Below are positions 63,033-64,000 of a stretch of 64,000 nucleotides of DNA, in pieces. Made by a program: the position numbers and the translations under genes. Every line of letters begins with the position of its first letter. The stretch's first letter is position 1. This DNA is from Echinometra lucunter. Taxonomy: Eukaryota; Echinodermata; Echinoidea; Camarodonta; Echinometridae. The stretch covers positions 29,033,898 through 29,097,897 of the forward strand of contig CM057159.1 in the NCBI GenBank assembly GCA_029962745.1, in the 5' to 3' direction. A model generated the notes under the pieces. The model saw only the letters and a list, made by a program, of their open reading frames with translations. It did not search any database and was not told the origin of the DNA.

Positions 63033-63105
<73 letters not shown>
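63018..63105. repeat. ACT trinucleotide microsatellite
   Basis: About 29 ACT units with TTC-type interruptions near both ends, inside the intron. Confidence 0.95.
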
Positions 63106-63190
63106 TACTAATAGTAATAATAATTGCATCTTATATAGCGCCAAAGCCACTCTGTGGAGTGCTCAGTGCGCATGTAATTAAGAATTGACC
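63106..63190. repeat. 'tatagcgcc' dispersed repeat fragment
   Basis: The segment aataataattgcatcttata followed by tagcgccaaagcc and gtgctcagtgcgcatg resembles the pieces at 19822 and 45191. It lies directly next to the ACT tract. Confidence 0.4.
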
Positions 63191-63201
63191 AGATCATATA
63201 T

Positions 63202-63204
63202 ACA

Positions 63205-63257
<53 letters not shown>

Positions 63258-63302
63258 CATATGTCATTTCTTAATTATTTCTACATATATATATATATAT
63301 AA
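63202..63302. repeat. Two AT microsatellites
   Basis: AT tracts at about 63202-63254 and 63284-63302, separated by 30 bases. Confidence 0.95.
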
Positions 63303-63606
63303 AATTGGCTCTTGTTTTCTGAACATGGGTTAAAAAGTTCGTATCATTATCTTGAAATACCACTTGTGGTCTGTCAAATGTGACAAGCAATGAAAAAATA
63401 GAAAATTGTTTTACCCGAGGATCCAGTGATACAGCATTTCTTATATTTTACATTTAATGCTTGTCAGTGATTTAAGGATAAAAATACTTGCGTATACGAG
63501 GTAAAAATGATAGTTTACAGGTACTGTGTATTGCGTTTATCGGCTATACCTTCACATATATTAACATCTAAGTTAATGCTGTTGTTTTTTTAATCTTCTC
63601 ACACAG
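63303..63606. other. Intron end with splice acceptor
   Basis: AT-rich intron sequence ending in tttttttaatcttctcacacag. Confidence 0.5.
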
Positions 63607-63638
63607 GTACTGATGATGTTATAGATGAAAATGCTAAT
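63607..63638 (+). CDS. Small exon of the same membrane protein gene
   Basis: This 32-nt exon lies between a good acceptor and a gtaagt donor. With the G left over from the 61783-61933 exon it reads on as G-TDDVIDENAN, eleven codons, and ends at phase 0. The acidic composition fits an exposed linker after the Pro/Ser-rich stretch. The two-exon phase match is the main support. The gene continues beyond 64000. Confidence 0.45.
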
Positions 63639-64000
63639 GTAAGTAATTTACTTTTATATTTAGCTTTGTATGATTAATACACGCTACTCTTTTGGTTGTT
63701 TGTTCTTGTTTATTTTAAAAGGATACCGTTTTATACTAAACTAAAAACGGTAAAGGTTTGAAATGGAGGCACTTGAAGAAAGAGTAATTGACCATTTTGT
63801 AATATGAATACATTCGAGGGAAGTAGGACACAGGTTGGCAAGCATCGCGAAAATCTCTTCTACTTGAAGAGTCGCAACAGGATGAAAATGACAAATGGGG
63901 AAAGAAGAGAAAAAGAAGAAAATTGAACTGTCTCTTGTTGTTTTTTTTTTTTTTTTTGGGGGGGGGGGGGGGTAGTCTGGGTAAGTCGACCCTGTACTGT
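63639..64000. other. Intron start and T17-G15 junction
   Basis: Sequence after the donor is AT- and purine-rich and contains the T17-G15 junction at 63941-63972. No further exon is visible before the edge. Confidence 0.5.

Overview
This window looks like non-coding animal DNA. It is AT-rich and has no long open frames, no bacterial-style operons, no rRNA and no intact tRNA gene. It is filled with long microsatellites (AT, GA/CT, CTT, ACT, CAA, GAA, ATTT), long pure G or C runs, foldback DNA transposons, tRNA-derived SINEs and LINE 3' tails. This mix, including hAT ends of the CAGTGGCGTA type and recurrent GC-rich 'cgcttcgcgcg' blocks, fits a marine invertebrate deuterostome. A sea urchin or other echinoderm is my best guess, but it rests on repeat style and not on a diagnostic gene.

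Layout, left half. At 701-1980 there is a hAT-type element with an exact 8-bp target duplication and a second hAT element nested inside it. At 2279-2988 and 5770-6494 lie two ~700-bp copies of one repeat in opposite orientation, enclosing 2.8 kb. A 490-bp TTAA-flanked MITE at 11261-11750 has a sister copy at 38460-38947. Further foldback or inverted-repeat elements lie at 15787-16048 (hAT), 18269-18515, 20880-21369 (TTAA type) and 21938-22233, the last with a diverged relative at 25581-25874. A degenerate tandem array runs from about 28440 to 30130.

Layout, right half. A fragment of the 5' end of U2 snRNA lies at 33424-33452. Foldback elements follow at 34732-34992 (TA target duplication), 35484-35900 and 36447-37715. 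tRNA-headed SINEs lie at 42531-42724 (minus strand) and about 49338-49520, with a probable degenerate one near 48800. A LINE-like 3' end lies at about 52780-52940.

Genes. The best protein-coding evidence is at the right edge, on the plus strand. A 151-nt exon (61783-61933) and a 32-nt exon (63607-63638) both have good splice sites and share one compatible reading frame. They encode a hydrophobic segment followed by a Pro/Ser-rich stretch with two N-glycosylation sequons and an acidic end, as in the membrane-anchor and stem part of a membrane protein. The gene continues past the window. A TATA box at 52119 and a seven-codon, phase-compatible ATG exon at 52422-52442 could be its start, which would make about 9.3 kb of the window its first intron. 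Elsewhere I see only weak exon-like frames, including a possible C-terminal exon with an ITIM-like tyrosine motif at 43306-43406. I found no convincing evidence for a new multi-gene system. The most distinctive non-genic signals are the nested and foldback transposons, the U2 fragment, and a one-way polarity of poly(T)-poly(G) junctions.
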